From the NCBI RefSeq assembly GCF_019351405.1, contig NZ_JAHWZX010000002.1:275629-339628 (forward strand): a DNA stretch of 64,000 nt, read 5' to 3'. The stretch is from Stakelama flava. GTDB lineage: Bacteria; Pseudomonadota; Alphaproteobacteria; Sphingomonadales; Sphingomonadaceae. Within the stretch, counting starts at the first letter, position 1; every line of letters begins with the position of its first letter. Below the pieces are notes generated by a model, which worked only from the letters and a program-made list of their open reading frames with translations, ran no database searches and was not told where the DNA came from. Positions 9,063 through 19,093 of this stretch are shown piece by piece. Position numbers and translations under genes: made by a program.

Positions 9063-10232
9063 TTATCGATTGGGCGGCGGGGTTTGCGACAGGCGCTTGA
9101 TCAGGTCGACTTCGGCCTGCCGGTACGGGGTTCCGTCTTCATGAAGAACGTCGTGGAACCACAAGGTAGGTTTTTCCGTGACATAAGGCCGCTGCCACGA
9201 ATCCCACGGCAGGTTCGTCTGCTCCTTGCCCTTGACGAAGCCCCAGTTGATCATCGCGACATCGTGCTTCCATCCGACGGGCAGCGATCCGTCGAAGGTC
9301 GAACCGTTGCCACGCGCCATATATTCGGTGCACAGGATCGGCCTGCCATAGCTTTCCAGTTCCTCGATGTGCTTTTCCATGCCCTCGGGCCAGTTATAGT
9401 CATGGAAACTGATCACGTCGGACTGCGTCAGTTGCGTGGTTTGCACCGGATTGAGCTGCGCCTGTTTCGACCAGTCGGTACCGTTGCCCCATATGCCGCT
9501 GGTAAGCGGCTGGGTAGGATCGACGCTGCGCGCCCATGCGAACACCTTGGGCAACAGTCCCGCGACCAGCGCGGCCTTGTTGTCCGGCTGGTCGGGATAT
9601 TGCCCGGCGGGATTATCCGGTTCGTTCCACACATCCCAGCCGAGGATACGGTCATCATGGGCAAACGCGCCGATAATGCCCTTCACATAGGCCTCCAGGC
9701 GCGGATATTGAGCGGGGTCCTGCAACGCAGCGGTGCCGGGCGATTGCACCCACCCCGAATTGTGCACGCCTGGAATCGGCGGATGTTGCGGCCCCAGCCT
9801 GGGCGCCGGGTCCCAGCAACTGTCGAACAGCACGAACAGCGGCTTGATATGATGTTTGGCGGCGATTTGCAGAAAGATGTCGATACGCTTCTTGAACCCT
9901 TCCTTGTCCTGTTCCCAAAGAAGGTCGTGCAGGAAAACGCGCATCGTGGTCATGCCCATCGCCTGCGCCCAACCCAGTTCGGTATCGATCCGCTGGGGAT
10001 CGAAAGTATCCGCCTGCCACATTTCCAGCTGGTTGATCGCGTTGGAGGGCAGATAGTTCGCACCCACGCGCCAGGGCTGCCCGGCATACCATGTCTTGGC
10101 CTGCGCGGCCGTCCAGCGATCGCGCGCATTGGCGGGCGCTGCCTGAAGCGCCGCGATCCCGACCGCCAGCAGCACCGCACCACGCCAACGCCTGTGCATC
10201 GAGCGAGCCCCTCGCTTATCGGTCATCATCAT
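9063..10232 (-). CDS. Secreted clan GH-A glycoside hydrolase (GH5-like)
   Basis: 389 residues from the first of three consecutive ATGs; the first overlaps the stop of the upstream epimerase gene as ATGA, while GGACGGGAA just upstream would best serve the third (10226). A signal peptide follows at MHRRWRGAVLLAVG and ends near ANA. The (beta/alpha)8 features are clear: MTTMRVFLHDLLW, the acid/base Glu in DVWNEPDN (about residue 203), HDYNWP, and the nucleophile Glu in LCTEYMARG (about 301). Similar proteins are often labelled cellulase-family or 1,4-beta-xylanase, but the exact family and linkage cannot be settled here. Product of an operon with a periplasmic aldose epimerase. Confidence 0.85.
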   Translation of the reverse strand: MMMTDKRGARSMHRRWRGAVLLAVGIAALQAAPANARDRWTAAQAKTWYAGQPWRVGANYLPSNAINQLEMWQADTFDPQRIDTELGWAQAMGMTTMRVFLHDLLWEQDKEGFKKRIDIFLQIAAKHHIKPLFVLFDSCWDPAPRLGPQHPPIPGVHNSGWVQSPGTAALQDPAQYPRLEAYVKGIIGAFAHDDRILGWDVWNEPDNPAGQYPDQPDNKAALVAGLLPKVFAWARSVDPTQPLTSGIWGNGTDWSKQAQLNPVQTTQLTQSDVISFHDYNWPEGMEKHIEELESYGRPILCTEYMARGNGSTFDGSLPVGWKHDVAMINWGFVKGKEQTNLPWDSWQRPYVTEKPTLWFHDVLHEDGTPYRQAEVDLIKRLSQTPPPNR

Positions 10233-11380
10233 TTCCCGTCCGTGGTGAATGTGTAGAGGATATGGTTTTCATAGGTCTGCCCCGGAGCAAGCCGCACCGA
10301 TCCGAATTCAGGCCGGTTCGGGGTGTCGGGGAATGCCTGCGGTTCCAGAACGATGGCGTCGCCCTGCCGGTAGAGATGCCCTTTCTTGCCGACCAGCGTG
10401 CTGTCGAAGAAATTACCCGAATAGAATTGCACACCCGGCTGGTTCGACCGGATTTCCATCGCCCGTCCCGTATCGGGGTCTTCAAGCCTTGCCATCAGTT
10501 GCATCGCTGCGGGCGGTTTGCGACTGACCACCCAGTTGTGATCATAGCCGCGCGCGAGCACGATCTGCGGGTCGCTCCCGTCGCGCACGTGCAGCGCCAC
10601 CCGCATGGGTTTGCGGAAATCGAATATGCTGCCCGAAACATCCCGAAACTCGCCCGTAGGAATCGATCCTGCGTCAGTGGGCGTGTACCATCGCGCCGGG
10701 ATGGTCAGCTTTTCATCCAGCGCCCCCTGCGGCGCGCCTTCGCCCGCCAGATTCCAATAGGTGTGGTTCGAAAGATTCACTACCGTCGGCGCATCGCTGG
10801 TGGCGGAAAGATCAAGGCGCATATGGTTGCCTTCATCGATGCTGTAGGTCGCGGTTGTCGTCAGCTTGCCCGGAAAACCCATTTCGCCGTCGGGACTGAC
10901 ATAGCGCAGCGTCACGCTGGGCTTCGCGCCGCCCTTCACCGAAACCACGGTCCAGACCTTCTTGTCGAAACCCTCAGGACCGCCGTGCAACGCATTATCG
11001 CCGTTGTTGATCGGCACTTGGTACTGCTTCCCATCAAGCGTAAAGCGCCCATCAGCGATGCGGTTGGCGACACGTCCCACGATCGCGCCGAAAAAATTGC
11101 CCTTTTTGATATATCCTTCGAGCGTGTCGTAGCCCAGCACGACATCCGCGCTTTTGCCGTCGCGGTCAGGCAGGTCCAGCGCCTGAACCGAAGCGCCCAG
11201 CGTGATGATCGAAAGGCGCATGCCATGATCGTTGGCGAGCGTGATTTTCTCCACCGCATGGCCGTCCGGCATGGTGCCGAATGCAGCCCGTTCCGCCGTG
11301 CCTGCCAGCGCCGCGCCGGGCAGCAGCATCGCCGTCAGTCCGACCCCCATCGCGAATGCACTTTTTGATTTCGTCCGCAT
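10229..11380 (-). CDS. Aldose 1-epimerase, exported
   Basis: 383 residues with a clear signal peptide (LTAMLLPGAALAG). Interconverts alpha and beta anomers of aldoses such as galactose. Seen motifs: NRIADGRFTLDGK, NNGDNALHGG, the catalytic His in NLSNHTYWNLAG, the GYDHNWV motif, and the catalytic Glu region QPGVQFYSGNF. Full-length and periplasmic by its leader, so it probably prepares sugars for the adjacent sugar dehydrogenase/transport system. Its stop overlaps the start of the GH5-like gene by 4 bp. It is transcribed divergently from a second GH gene; the 152-bp divergent spacer carries an AT-rich box at 11462-11475 resembling those at 18054 and 20408. Confidence 0.9.
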   Translation of the reverse strand: MRTKSKSAFAMGVGLTAMLLPGAALAGTAERAAFGTMPDGHAVEKITLANDHGMRLSIITLGASVQALDLPDRDGKSADVVLGYDTLEGYIKKGNFFGAIVGRVANRIADGRFTLDGKQYQVPINNGDNALHGGPEGFDKKVWTVVSVKGGAKPSVTLRYVSPDGEMGFPGKLTTTATYSIDEGNHMRLDLSATSDAPTVVNLSNHTYWNLAGEGAPQGALDEKLTIPARWYTPTDAGSIPTGEFRDVSGSIFDFRKPMRVALHVRDGSDPQIVLARGYDHNWVVSRKPPAAMQLMARLEDPDTGRAMEIRSNQPGVQFYSGNFFDSTLVGKKGHLYRQGDAIVLEPQAFPDTPNRPEFGSVRLAPGQTYENHILYTFTTDGK

Positions 11381-11461
11381 CGCCCGCTCTCTCCTGCTAT
11401 CTGCTCACGGTGTCCCGTGCGTTTATTTCACTCTGGCCATCACGCCTGAAACTGTCTACCC

Positions 11462-11475
11462 TTAAATATGATTAT
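11462..11475 (-). promoter_or_regulatory. Weak copy of the glycan-locus AT-rich box
   Basis: Read on the minus strand this is ATAATCATATTTAA, which shares the core AATCATAT with the stronger site at 20435-20447. It sits in the divergent spacer between aldose epimerase and the second GH gene. It is the weakest member of the set and could be chance in AT-rich promoter DNA. Confidence 0.25.
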
Positions 11476-11532
11476 TCTGCTAAATGATTGCGCCGCTTTT
11501 GACGGCGGCAATGAACGACGAAGGGGAAGAGG

Positions 11533-12699
11533 ATGTTTGAAAAAACGCGACGGCACGACAGGATTTTTCGCGGCTTGCCGATGCGTACGGCCTTTGCGGC
11601 AGGGCTTCTGTCGCTGACCGGCGGAATGATCGCAAGCGCCCCCGCATACGCGCAACCGGTTGTTCGGGTGGACGATCCCGGCAATGTGCGCGGCGCCGTC
11701 TACGTACCCGCTGGTGCCTGGAACGCGCCGCAGATGTGGAAGAATTTCTCCCGCGCGGAGGCGGATCGCGATCTGGGATATGCGCGTGAGCTTAACCTGA
11801 ATTCGCTGCGCGTATGGGCCAGCTATGAATATTGGCAGATGGACCCGGAAAAGTTCGCTGCCAATTTCGATTCGTTTCTCGCCTCGGCCAAGGCGCACCA
11901 TATCCGCATCCTTGTCGCGCTGTTCGAAAATGTCGGCGAGGAACCGACCCAGGCGAATATGTGGTCCACCGATCCGCGTACCGCCTTTGCCATCCTTTCC
12001 CCGGCACGCGCGATCGCGGCGGACAACACACGTTGGGAAGCGCCGCGCAAATTCGTGCGCTGGTTCATGAAGCGGTACGGTGATGACGACCGCCTGCTCG
12101 CGATCGAGGTAATGAACGAACCGCAATATCGCGGACAAAAGGTTGCGACGCTTCCCTTCGCCATGGACATGTTCCGCACCGCAAAGGCTGTGCAAGGGAC
12201 CGTCCCGCTGACGATCGGGACCAACACGCTCGACGTCGCGGAAAAATTCGTCCCCCTTGGCCTCGACATACTTCAGTTTCACAACAACTTTCCCCAGGAT
12301 GACGCCTCGTTCCGCAGCAATGTCGCCGCAGCGATGGCGCTGGGCAAACGCGCAGGGATACCGGTCTGGCTGACCGAATGGCAGCGGATCCGCTCCGGCG
12401 GCAGCGGATGGGCGGATGAGCCGGTGACGAGCGGTGACGCAGGCATTTCCTATGGCCCGCTCGCGCACGATGTGCGCCAGTATCACATCGGCAATTTCTT
12501 CTGGTCGCTAATGGTCAAGCGCGCATATCTGAAAGTTCAGCGGTTCAAGGGCACGGTGAACGGCCTTGTCTGGCCCGACGGTTCGGTCGCCAGTCTGGCC
12601 GACGCACGCGCGATCGCCGGCGATCCGACGCTGGACATGCCCGAAAAGCCGATCCCGGCGGACTTCGGCGCGCTCCCCGCCAAAGCCGACGGCCAGTAA
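11533..12699 (+). CDS. Secreted clan GH-A glycoside hydrolase (GH5-like)
   Basis: 388 residues; ATG at 11533 behind GAAGAGG. A basic N-terminus leads to a signal sequence (MRTAFAAGLLSLTGG...APAYAQ). The barrel shows LNLNSLRVWASYEYW, the acid/base Glu in EVMNEPQYRG (about residue 195), FHNNFPQD and the nucleophile Glu in VWLTEWQRIR (about 281). It is clearly distinct from the GH5-like protein at 9063-10232. The gene lies 16 bp before a sulfatase gene on the same strand, so the two probably act on the same sulfated glycan outside the cytoplasm. Exact GH family and bond specificity are not determined. Confidence 0.85.
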   Translation: MFEKTRRHDRIFRGLPMRTAFAAGLLSLTGGMIASAPAYAQPVVRVDDPGNVRGAVYVPAGAWNAPQMWKNFSRAEADRDLGYARELNLNSLRVWASYEYWQMDPEKFAANFDSFLASAKAHHIRILVALFENVGEEPTQANMWSTDPRTAFAILSPARAIAADNTRWEAPRKFVRWFMKRYGDDDRLLAIEVMNEPQYRGQKVATLPFAMDMFRTAKAVQGTVPLTIGTNTLDVAEKFVPLGLDILQFHNNFPQDDASFRSNVAAAMALGKRAGIPVWLTEWQRIRSGGSGWADEPVTSGDAGISYGPLAHDVRQYHIGNFFWSLMVKRAYLKVQRFKGTVNGLVWPDGSVASLADARAIAGDPTLDMPEKPIPADFGALPAKADGQ

Positions 12700-12715
12700 G
12701 GAGGAAACAAGCATC

Positions 12716-14320
12716 ATGACCGGATCGATGACCCGCCGCCGCCTGCTTGGCTGCACCGCCCTGACCGTCGCGATGGGGATGACGGGCGCAGGCCGCGCCT
12801 TTGCACGCGCCGCGAAAGCAGGAAAACGCAAGCCCAATGTCCTGATCATCTATGCCGACGATCTCGGCTATCAGGACGTTTCCTGCTATGGCGGCACGGC
12901 GGTGCCCACTCCCAATATCGACCGGCTTGCCGCGCAGGGCCTGCGCTTTACGCGCGGTCATGCGCCCTCGGCCACTTGCACCCCTTCCCGCTACGCGCTG
13001 CTTACGGGCGAATATGCCTGGCGAAAGGAAGGGGCGCATATCCTGCCGGGTGACGCTCCTGCACTGATCCCGCCGGGAAAGCCGACCATCGCATCGATGC
13101 TGAAGGGCGCGGGCTACACGACCTCGGTGGTCGGCAAATGGCATCTGGGTCTCGGCTCGGGCGACCTCGATTGGAACGGCCGGATTGCGCCCGGCCCGTT
13201 GGAGATCGGTTTCGACTATGCCTATTATTTCCCGGCAACGCTCGATCGCGTGCCCAGCGTGTTCATCGAACAGCATAATGTCGTCAATCTCGACCCCGCT
13301 GATCCGATAAAGGTCAGCTATACCGACAATATCAGCAAGGATCCGACCGGCGCCGAGCATCCCGAGCTTTTGCGGATGACGCCGAATGACGGACATGACG
13401 GAACCATCGTCGACGGCGTCAGCCGCATCGGTTTCATGAGCGGCGGCCATTCGGCGCGTTGGAAGGATGAGGATATCGCCGACACGCTGGTGGCGAAGGC
13501 TTCTGACTGGTTCGAAAAGGTCGTGGGCGATCAACCCTTCTTCATGTATTTTGCCGCTAGTGAAATCCATGTGCCGCGTGTACCCGCGAAGCGGTTTCAG
13601 GGCACGACCGGCCTGGGTCCGCGCGGTGACGCCATCGCCGAATTCGACTGGGTGGTCGGCGCGCTGGTCGCGAAGCTCGACGAACTCGGCGTGCTGGACG
13701 ATACGATGATCATCCTCAGCAGCGATAACGGCCCGGTGCTCAATGACGGCTATAATGACGATGCGGTGCAGAAGGTCGGGGAACATCGCCCTTCCGGCCC
13801 GTTCCGCAGCGGCAAATATGCGATCTATGATGGCGGGTTGATGGTGCCTTTCATCGTACGCTGGCCCGATGCGGTCCCGGCGGGCGTCGAATCACCCGCG
13901 CTGGTCGATCATGTCGATATCTTCGCCACCATGGCCGCCCTGACGGGGCAGACACTGGCTCACGATGCGGCGGTCGACAGCTTCGACCTGCTTCCCGCCT
14001 TCATTGGCGCAACGCGCAGCGGGCGCGAATATGTGGTCGAAGATACCAGCACCAATATCGCTGAAGAGGACAACCTTAAAAAACACTCGAACAGCATCTT
14101 CGCGCTGGTTGCGGGCGACTGGAAGGTTATCAAGCCGCTGGGTCAGCCCAGTTCGTTTCACGGCAACGAGATCGGCAACGGACCGGTGCCCGCGCTTTTC
14201 AATATTGCCAATGATCCGGGGGAAACCGTGGACCTTGCCGCGCGCTATCCCGACCGGACCAGAACCATGCTGGCGCGGCTCGACACCATTTTGGACGGGT
14301 CGCGCACCCGTCCCGGCTGA
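12716..14320 (+). CDS. Tat-exported type I (S1) sulfatase
   Basis: 534 residues; ATG at 12716 preceded by AAGGAGG; a second ATG at 12728 gives MTRRRLLG, the twin-arginine motif. Sulfatases hydrolyse sulfate esters using formylglycine made from a Cys. That Cys is C88 in ATCTPSRYALLTGEYAWR, matching the C-x-P-S-R consensus. Metal ligands appear in YADDLGYQD and in SSDNGPVLNDGY, and GKWHLGLG is the second family motif. The lid segment EIHVPRVPAKRF is also typical. Formylglycine in Tat-exported sulfatases must be installed before export; no maturase gene is in the window. Followed by a bidirectional terminator. Its presence marks the locus as directed at a sulfated substrate. Confidence 0.92.
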   Translation: MTGSMTRRRLLGCTALTVAMGMTGAGRAFARAAKAGKRKPNVLIIYADDLGYQDVSCYGGTAVPTPNIDRLAAQGLRFTRGHAPSATCTPSRYALLTGEYAWRKEGAHILPGDAPALIPPGKPTIASMLKGAGYTTSVVGKWHLGLGSGDLDWNGRIAPGPLEIGFDYAYYFPATLDRVPSVFIEQHNVVNLDPADPIKVSYTDNISKDPTGAEHPELLRMTPNDGHDGTIVDGVSRIGFMSGGHSARWKDEDIADTLVAKASDWFEKVVGDQPFFMYFAASEIHVPRVPAKRFQGTTGLGPRGDAIAEFDWVVGALVAKLDELGVLDDTMIILSSDNGPVLNDGYNDDAVQKVGEHRPSGPFRSGKYAIYDGGLMVPFIVRWPDAVPAGVESPALVDHVDIFATMAALTGQTLAHDAAVDSFDLLPAFIGATRSGREYVVEDTSTNIAEEDNLKKHSNSIFALVAGDWKVIKPLGQPSSFHGNEIGNGPVPALFNIANDPGETVDLAARYPDRTRTMLARLDTILDGSRTRPG

Positions 14321-14344
14321 TCCGCGACAGGTTTCAAACCCAAA

Positions 14345-14384
14345 CCGCGCCGGCCTTTCCCCTCAACGGGTTTTGCCGGCGCGG
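14345..14384. terminator. Bidirectional terminator between convergent genes
   Basis: Perfect 10-bp GC arms CCGCGCCGGC and GCCGGCGCGG around a 20-nt loop, between the convergent sulfatase and symporter genes. No long T-run follows on either side. Confidence 0.65.
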
Positions 14385-14427
14385 AACACTGATCCTTACT
14401 TTCCTGCGATCAAGCGGCGTCTACCCC

Positions 14428-16050
14428 TCACCACCAGGTCGCATAAAGCGCCACCAGAATGCAGACCACTCCGATGGCAAGCCCGTTGAAAACAGGCGAT
14501 GTGCGATAGCTGATGCCCGTGGTGCGGATGCGGTTGGCATCCGCCGATCCGGGGCGGAGCAGCGAAACCACCATTGCCAGCGCCAGTGCCGCGAAGAACA
14601 CGATCAGCATGCGGTTCATGAACGGGATGCCGTTGAGCGCCGCGAACCCGCCCCACGCCGTCGGCCACCAGAAAAGCAGGCTGATCGCCACCGAAGCGAC
14701 AGCACCGGTCAGCGCGCCGGCCTCGCTCGCGCGCGGCCAGAACAGGCCAAGCAGGAAGATCACGGTTATCCCCGGTGTGACGAACCCCGAAAATTCCTGA
14801 ATATATTGGAACGCCTGGTCGAGGCTGCCCAGCAGCGGGCGCGCGCTCAATAGTGCCAGGATCAATGCGACCGTCGAACTGATGCGCCCCACCCGTACAA
14901 GGTGCTGTTCCTCGCCCACCGGGGCGGGCGCGCCGTCCTCCGCCTCGCTACGCTCGCCGCGGATTTTGGCATAGATGTCGAGCGTGAAGATGGTGGCGAT
15001 CGAATTGATCTTGGATGCGGTGGACGCAATGATCGCGGCGACCAGCGCGGCGAAGACAAGGCCCAGCAACCCGCTGGGAAGCAGGCGCATCATCGCGGGA
15101 TATGCCTCATCCGGTTTGGCGAGATCGGGGGCAAGCAGCACGGCGGCAATGCCGGGAACCACGATGATGAGCGGCGTCAGCAGCTTCAGATACGCTGCAA
15201 AAACGACACCCTTCTGCGCTTCACCCAGTGATTTCGCCGCCAGCGCACGCTGAATGATATATTGGTTGAAGCCCCAATAGGACAGATTGGCGATCCACAT
15301 CCCGCCAACCAGAACCGAGATGCCGGGCAAATCCTTGTAAAAGGGGCTGGAGGGCGCAAGGATCATCTTGAAATGCTCGGGCAGGCGATGCGAAAGCGTC
15401 GAAAAACCGGCCAGAATCCCGCCATCGCCGCCGATCCTGCCCAGGGTGATCGCAAGGATGACCAGCCCGCCGAACACCAGCAGCGTTACCTGCACGATGT
15501 CGGTCAACGCCACCGCCTTCAACCCGCCGCGAATTTGATACAGCAGCGCGAATACGCCCAGCGCCACCAGCGCGACATTCTGGTCTATGCCCGTCACCTG
15601 CATCACTGCGATCGAGCCGAGCCAGATGATCGAGGTAAGATTGACGAAAATATACAGCGCCAGCCAGAACACCGCCATGATAGTGCGGATCGTCGGGCCG
15701 AAGCGCTGCTCCAGAAATTGCGGCATCGTGTAGATGCGGTTTTCGAGGAAGATCGGAACGAAGAACTTGCCGACGATCAGGATGGTCAGCGCCGACATCC
15801 ATTCATAGGACGCTATGGCCAGTCCGATGGCATAGCCCGACCCGGCCATGCCGACGATCTGTTCCGCCGAAATATTCGCCGCGATCAACGATGCGCCGAT
15901 CGCCCACCACGGCAAATTCTTGGACGCGAGGAAATAGTCGGACGAATCCTTGCTATGCCCCGCTTTTTCCCGAGAAACGAATTGCGCCAGCCCGAAAATA
16001 GCGACGAAATAAACAATGACGATGATTGCGTCGATCGTTGCCAGATGCAT
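14428..16050 (-). CDS. Sodium:solute symporter (SGLT/SSS family)
   Basis: 540 residues with about 13-14 membrane segments, the SSS family size. Typical segments are DYFLASKNLPWWAIGASLIAAN, ISAEQIVGMAGSGY, TMPQFLEQRFG, GGLKAVALTDIVQ and ASTASKINSIATIFTLDIY, where the last contains the conserved sodium-site Ser/Thr pair. Resembles vSGLT-type sodium/galactose carriers. It lies behind an IlvD-type sugar-acid dehydratase gene on the same strand with a 55-bp gap, implying that it imports the sugar handled by that pathway. A degenerate AT-rich box (16079-16099) precedes it. Substrate inference is galactose or arabinose-like sugar by context. Confidence 0.9.
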   Translation of the reverse strand: MHLATIDAIIVIVYFVAIFGLAQFVSREKAGHSKDSSDYFLASKNLPWWAIGASLIAANISAEQIVGMAGSGYAIGLAIASYEWMSALTILIVGKFFVPIFLENRIYTMPQFLEQRFGPTIRTIMAVFWLALYIFVNLTSIIWLGSIAVMQVTGIDQNVALVALGVFALLYQIRGGLKAVALTDIVQVTLLVFGGLVILAITLGRIGGDGGILAGFSTLSHRLPEHFKMILAPSSPFYKDLPGISVLVGGMWIANLSYWGFNQYIIQRALAAKSLGEAQKGVVFAAYLKLLTPLIIVVPGIAAVLLAPDLAKPDEAYPAMMRLLPSGLLGLVFAALVAAIIASTASKINSIATIFTLDIYAKIRGERSEAEDGAPAPVGEEQHLVRVGRISSTVALILALLSARPLLGSLDQAFQYIQEFSGFVTPGITVIFLLGLFWPRASEAGALTGAVASVAISLLFWWPTAWGGFAALNGIPFMNRMLIVFFAALALAMVVSLLRPGSADANRIRTTGISYRTSPVFNGLAIGVVCILVALYATWW

Positions 16051-16078
16051 TCAGACCTCCCCTTCCCAACCGGTTTTC

Positions 16079-16099
16079 AGGTTTTATTATTTGTATCTT
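16079..16099 (-). promoter_or_regulatory. Possible AT-rich regulatory box before symporter
   Basis: On the minus strand this reads AGATACAAATAATAAAACC, similar to AGATAAATCATATAAAAACC at 20433 upstream of the large TonB receptor, with one shifted base. It lies about 30 bp before the symporter ATG. Weak on its own; listed because every control region of the glycan locus has a related run. Confidence 0.25.
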
Positions 16100-16105
16100 T
16101 CGGCG

Positions 16106-17920
16106 TCAGTGACTGTCGCGCGGCACGCCGAAGCTGCTGGCGATCTTCTGATATTTGACCGCCGGTTCCAGCACCGCACCGGTGTCGAACTGACCGGTAT
16201 GCTCCCGCGCCAGTTCCTGCCACGGCGTTTGCGACGGCGGTGAGGCATAGCCCCCGTCCGCGACGAATTTTTCGCGCCGCCGCTCCCATTCATCCGCATC
16301 CACCAGCGCATCGGCGCGGCGTCGGAGCAGGTCGATCCGCACCCTGTCGCCGGTGCGCAGCAACGCCAGCCCGCCCCCCGCATCTGCTTCGGGAGCAGCA
16401 TTCAGGATGGAGGGAGAGCCGGACGTTCCCGACTGACGCCCGTCCCCCATGCAGGGCAGGTTGCTTATGCCCGCGCGGATCAGCGCGGCCGGCGGACGCA
16501 TATTGACCACCTCCGCACCGCCCGGATAGCCGTTCGGCCCCGCCCCGCGCATGACCAGAATCGTGCGCTCGTCGATGCCGAGCGCGGGATCATCGATGCG
16601 GGCGTGATAATCCTCCGGACCGTCGAATACGACGACGCCCGCTTCGAACGCCATCGGGTCATCGGGGTCCGTCAGGAACCGGTCACGGAATTCGTCGGAA
16701 ATGACCGACACCTTCATCACCGCCGCGTCGAAAAGGTTGCCCTTCAATACCATCAGCCCCGCGTTTTCGCGCAGTGGCGCTGCATAGGGGCGGATGACAT
16801 CGCGATCGGCAATCTCCGCATCAGCGCAATTTTCACCGATGGTCGAACCGTTGACGGTCAATGCATCCGCATTGAGCAATCCGTTGCGCAGAAGTTCCCC
16901 CGCAACCGCGGGAACACCCCCGGCGCGAAAGAAATCCTCGCCCAGATATTCCCCGGCGGGTTGCAGATTGACCATCAGCGGGATGTCGCCGCCGTGCTGT
17001 TCCCAGTCGGCCAGCGTCAGTTCGACGCCCATATGCCTCGCAATTGCGTTGAGATGGATGGGGGCATTGGTCGACCCGCCGATCGCCGAATTGATGCGGA
17101 TCGCGTTCAGAAACGCTTCGCGGGTAAGGATATCCGACGGCTTGCGGTCGGCGCGAACCATTTCCACGGCGCGGCGCCCGGTTTCCCATGCGCATTCCTG
17201 CCGGTCGCGATGGGGGGCCGGGATCGCCGCCGAACCGGGCAACGACATGCCCAGCGCCTCGGCCAGCGAATTCATCGTGGTCGCGGTGCCCATCGTGTTG
17301 CAGAAACCGGTCGATGGTGCCGAAGACGCGACCAGCGCGATAAAGCCTTTATAATCGATCTCTCCGGCGGCGAGCATCTCACGCGCTTTCCAGACGATCG
17401 TGCCCGACCCGGTGCGCTCGCCCTTGTGCCAGCCGTTAAGCATCGGGCCGACCGATAGCGCAATCGCAGGAATGTCTACCGTCGCGGCGGCCATCAGACT
17501 GGCCGGCGTCGTCTTGTCGCACCCGATCGTCAGCACCACCCCGTCAATCGGATAGCCATACAGAACCTCGACCAGGCTGAGATAAGCCAGATTGCGGTCC
17601 AGCCCGGCGGTGGGACGCTTGCCGGTTTCCTGAATGGGATGGATCGGAAATTCCAGCGGGATGCCACCCGCTTCCCGAATACCGTCCTTCACCCGTTGTG
17701 CCAGCACGACATGATGACGATTGCACGGCGCCAGATCGCTGCCGGTCTGCGCGATGCCGATCACTGGCCGGTTCGACTGCAGTTCCTCGATCGACAGCCC
17801 ATAATTCAGGTACCGCTCAAGATAAAGCGCGGTCATATCCGGATTGGCCGCGTTATCGAACCACGCCCGCGAACGCAGTCCCCCCGCCGTTCCGACGCTT
17901 CCTTTTCCATTGCCGCTCAT
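16106..17920 (-). CDS. IlvD/Edd-family sugar-acid dehydratase (arabinonate/galactonate type)
   Basis: 604 residues from the ATG at 17920, chosen because AGAGGGG lies just upstream. Iron-sulfur dehydratase that removes water from an aldonate to give a 2-keto-3-deoxy acid. Seen: [19 protein letters not shown] with a cluster Cys, [20 protein letters not shown] with the second Cys, and [13 protein letters not shown] with a third; [16 protein letters not shown] is the C-terminal family segment. The length and sequence style fit the pentonate branch (L-arabinonate, D-xylonate) more than dihydroxy-acid dehydratase. The divergent neighbour is an arabinose/galactose 1-dehydrogenase, which would supply the acid via a lactone, so arabinonate or galactonate is the likely substrate. 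Confidence 0.88.
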   Translation of the reverse strand: MSGNGKGSVGTAGGLRSRAWFDNAANPDMTALYLERYLNYGLSIEELQSNRPVIGIAQTGSDLAPCNRHHVVLAQRVKDGIREAGGIPLEFPIHPIQETGKRPTAGLDRNLAYLSLVEVLYGYPIDGVVLTIGCDKTTPASLMAAATVDIPAIALSVGPMLNGWHKGERTGSGTIVWKAREMLAAGEIDYKGFIALVASSAPSTGFCNTMGTATTMNSLAEALGMSLPGSAAIPAPHRDRQECAWETGRRAVEMVRADRKPSDILTREAFLNAIRINSAIGGSTNAPIHLNAIARHMGVELTLADWEQHGGDIPLMVNLQPAGEYLGEDFFRAGGVPAVAGELLRNGLLNADALTVNGSTIGENCADAEIADRDVIRPYAAPLRENAGLMVLKGNLFDAAVMKVSVISDEFRDRFLTDPDDPMAFEAGVVVFDGPEDYHARIDDPALGIDERTILVMRGAGPNGYPGGAEVVNMRPPAALIRAGISNLPCMGDGRQSGTSGSPSILNAAPEADAGGGLALLRTGDRVRIDLLRRRADALVDADEWERRREKFVADGGYASPPSQTPWQELAREHTGQFDTGAVLEPAVKYQKIASSFGVPRDSH

Positions 17921-18053
17921 ACTGGCTTTGTCCCCTCTGCTTTTCACGATTATCCGTCGTCGGACCCGTCGCCTTTCGCCGATTCAAGCTTGCCGCTCCG
18001 GCCCCGTTCTTATCGTTCGACTTGATAGCGACCCGTGATCCGATTAGGAACAT

Positions 18054-18066
18054 ATAAATCGTATAA
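18054..18066. promoter_or_regulatory. AT-rich box (site A) in dehydratase/dehydrogenase divergent promoter
   Basis: ATAAATCGTATAA, followed directly by a second TAAATC so that TATAAATC is repeated in tandem (18053-18069). The same 13-mer with changes at two positions occurs twice upstream of the TonB receptor (20408, 20435). Its location in the spacer between the divergent catabolic genes fits an operator or shared promoter element. Confidence 0.45.
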
Positions 18067-18088
18067 ATCTCGGAAATGGTCGGAATGT

Positions 18089-19057
18089 ATGGCGGAATTT
18101 TTGGAAAGGAATGGCGCCAAAATCCGCCTCGGACTGATCGGCATCGGCAAAATCGCGCGTGACCAGCATGTACCCGCGATCACCGCCTCGCCCGATTTCG
18201 ACCTGGTGGCGACGGCCAGCCGGGACGGCAGCATCGCTGGTATTCCCGCCTATCGCGATGTTGCCGAAATGCTCGCTGGCGGTCACGACATCGACGCCAT
18301 TTCGATCGCCACGCCCCCGTCGGGACGGCACCTGATCGCGGCCCAAGCCATCGCCGCGCGGCTTCCAGTCATGGTGGAAAAGCCGCCGGCCGCCACGCTG
18401 ACGCAACTCGACGATCTCGCGGCTCAGGCCCTCGTGGCGGGCGTCGGGCTGTTCACCGCATGGCATTCGCGCGAAGCGAACGCGGTTTCCGCCGCGCGCG
18501 AATGGCTCTCCTCGCGCACGATACAGGCGGTCCGCATCATCTGGCGCGAAGACATTCGCCGCTGGCACCCCAATCAGGAATGGATATTGGATGCCGGGGG
18601 GTTCGGCGTCTTTGACCCCGCGATCAACGCGCTTTCGATCCTGACCCATATTTGCCCAGCTCCCGTGCGGGTGGAGCGCGCGGAGCTTGACGTTCCCGAA
18701 AATCGCCAGTGTCCAATCGCCGCACAGCTTGCGATGGTGGCAGGAAGCGCACCCGTACATGCAGAATTCGATTTTCTGAAAACCGGCGAACAGACCTGGA
18801 CGATCATGGTGGAGACCGAGCAAGACGTGCTCGAACTGCGCGAGGGCGGACGCATCCTTGCCATTGACGGCGTTGAGCGCGAATGCGGCGCGGATCGCGA
18901 ATATGCCCGCCTGTATCAGCGGTTCGCCGAACTGGTGCGCAGCGGCGCAAGCGATGTGGATGATCGGCCCCTGCGGATCGTCTCCGACGCCCTTTCAACC
19001 GGCAGACGGCGCAGGGTGGCGCCGTTCTACTTTGACCCCGCTATGGTGCGCGCCTGA
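18089..19057 (+). CDS. L-arabinose/D-galactose 1-dehydrogenase (Gfo/Idh/MocA family)
   Basis: 322 residues from the ATG at 18089; an ATG at 18035 would place the start upstream of the AT-rich box and is less likely. Oxidises the anomeric carbon of the sugar to a lactone with NAD(P)+. The Rossmann motif is GLIGIGKIARDQH; EKPPAATL is the family dinucleotide-domain motif. The catalytic His in FTAWHSR and Asn in GVFDPAINALSI match those known in Azospirillum L-arabinose dehydrogenase and pseudomonad galactose dehydrogenase, to which the whole sequence aligns well. Divergent from the IlvD-type dehydratase. No lactonase or 2-keto-3-deoxy acid enzyme is in the window, so later steps must be encoded elsewhere. 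Confidence 0.85.
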   Translation: MAEFLERNGAKIRLGLIGIGKIARDQHVPAITASPDFDLVATASRDGSIAGIPAYRDVAEMLAGGHDIDAISIATPPSGRHLIAAQAIAARLPVMVEKPPAATLTQLDDLAAQALVAGVGLFTAWHSREANAVSAAREWLSSRTIQAVRIIWREDIRRWHPNQEWILDAGGFGVFDPAINALSILTHICPAPVRVERAELDVPENRQCPIAAQLAMVAGSAPVHAEFDFLKTGEQTWTIMVETEQDVLELREGGRILAIDGVERECGADREYARLYQRFAELVRSGASDVDDRPLRIVSDALSTGRRRRVAPFYFDPAMVRA

Positions 19058-19093
19058 ACGCCCTCTGGCAGCGATCAGGCGCGCTGCGGCGGC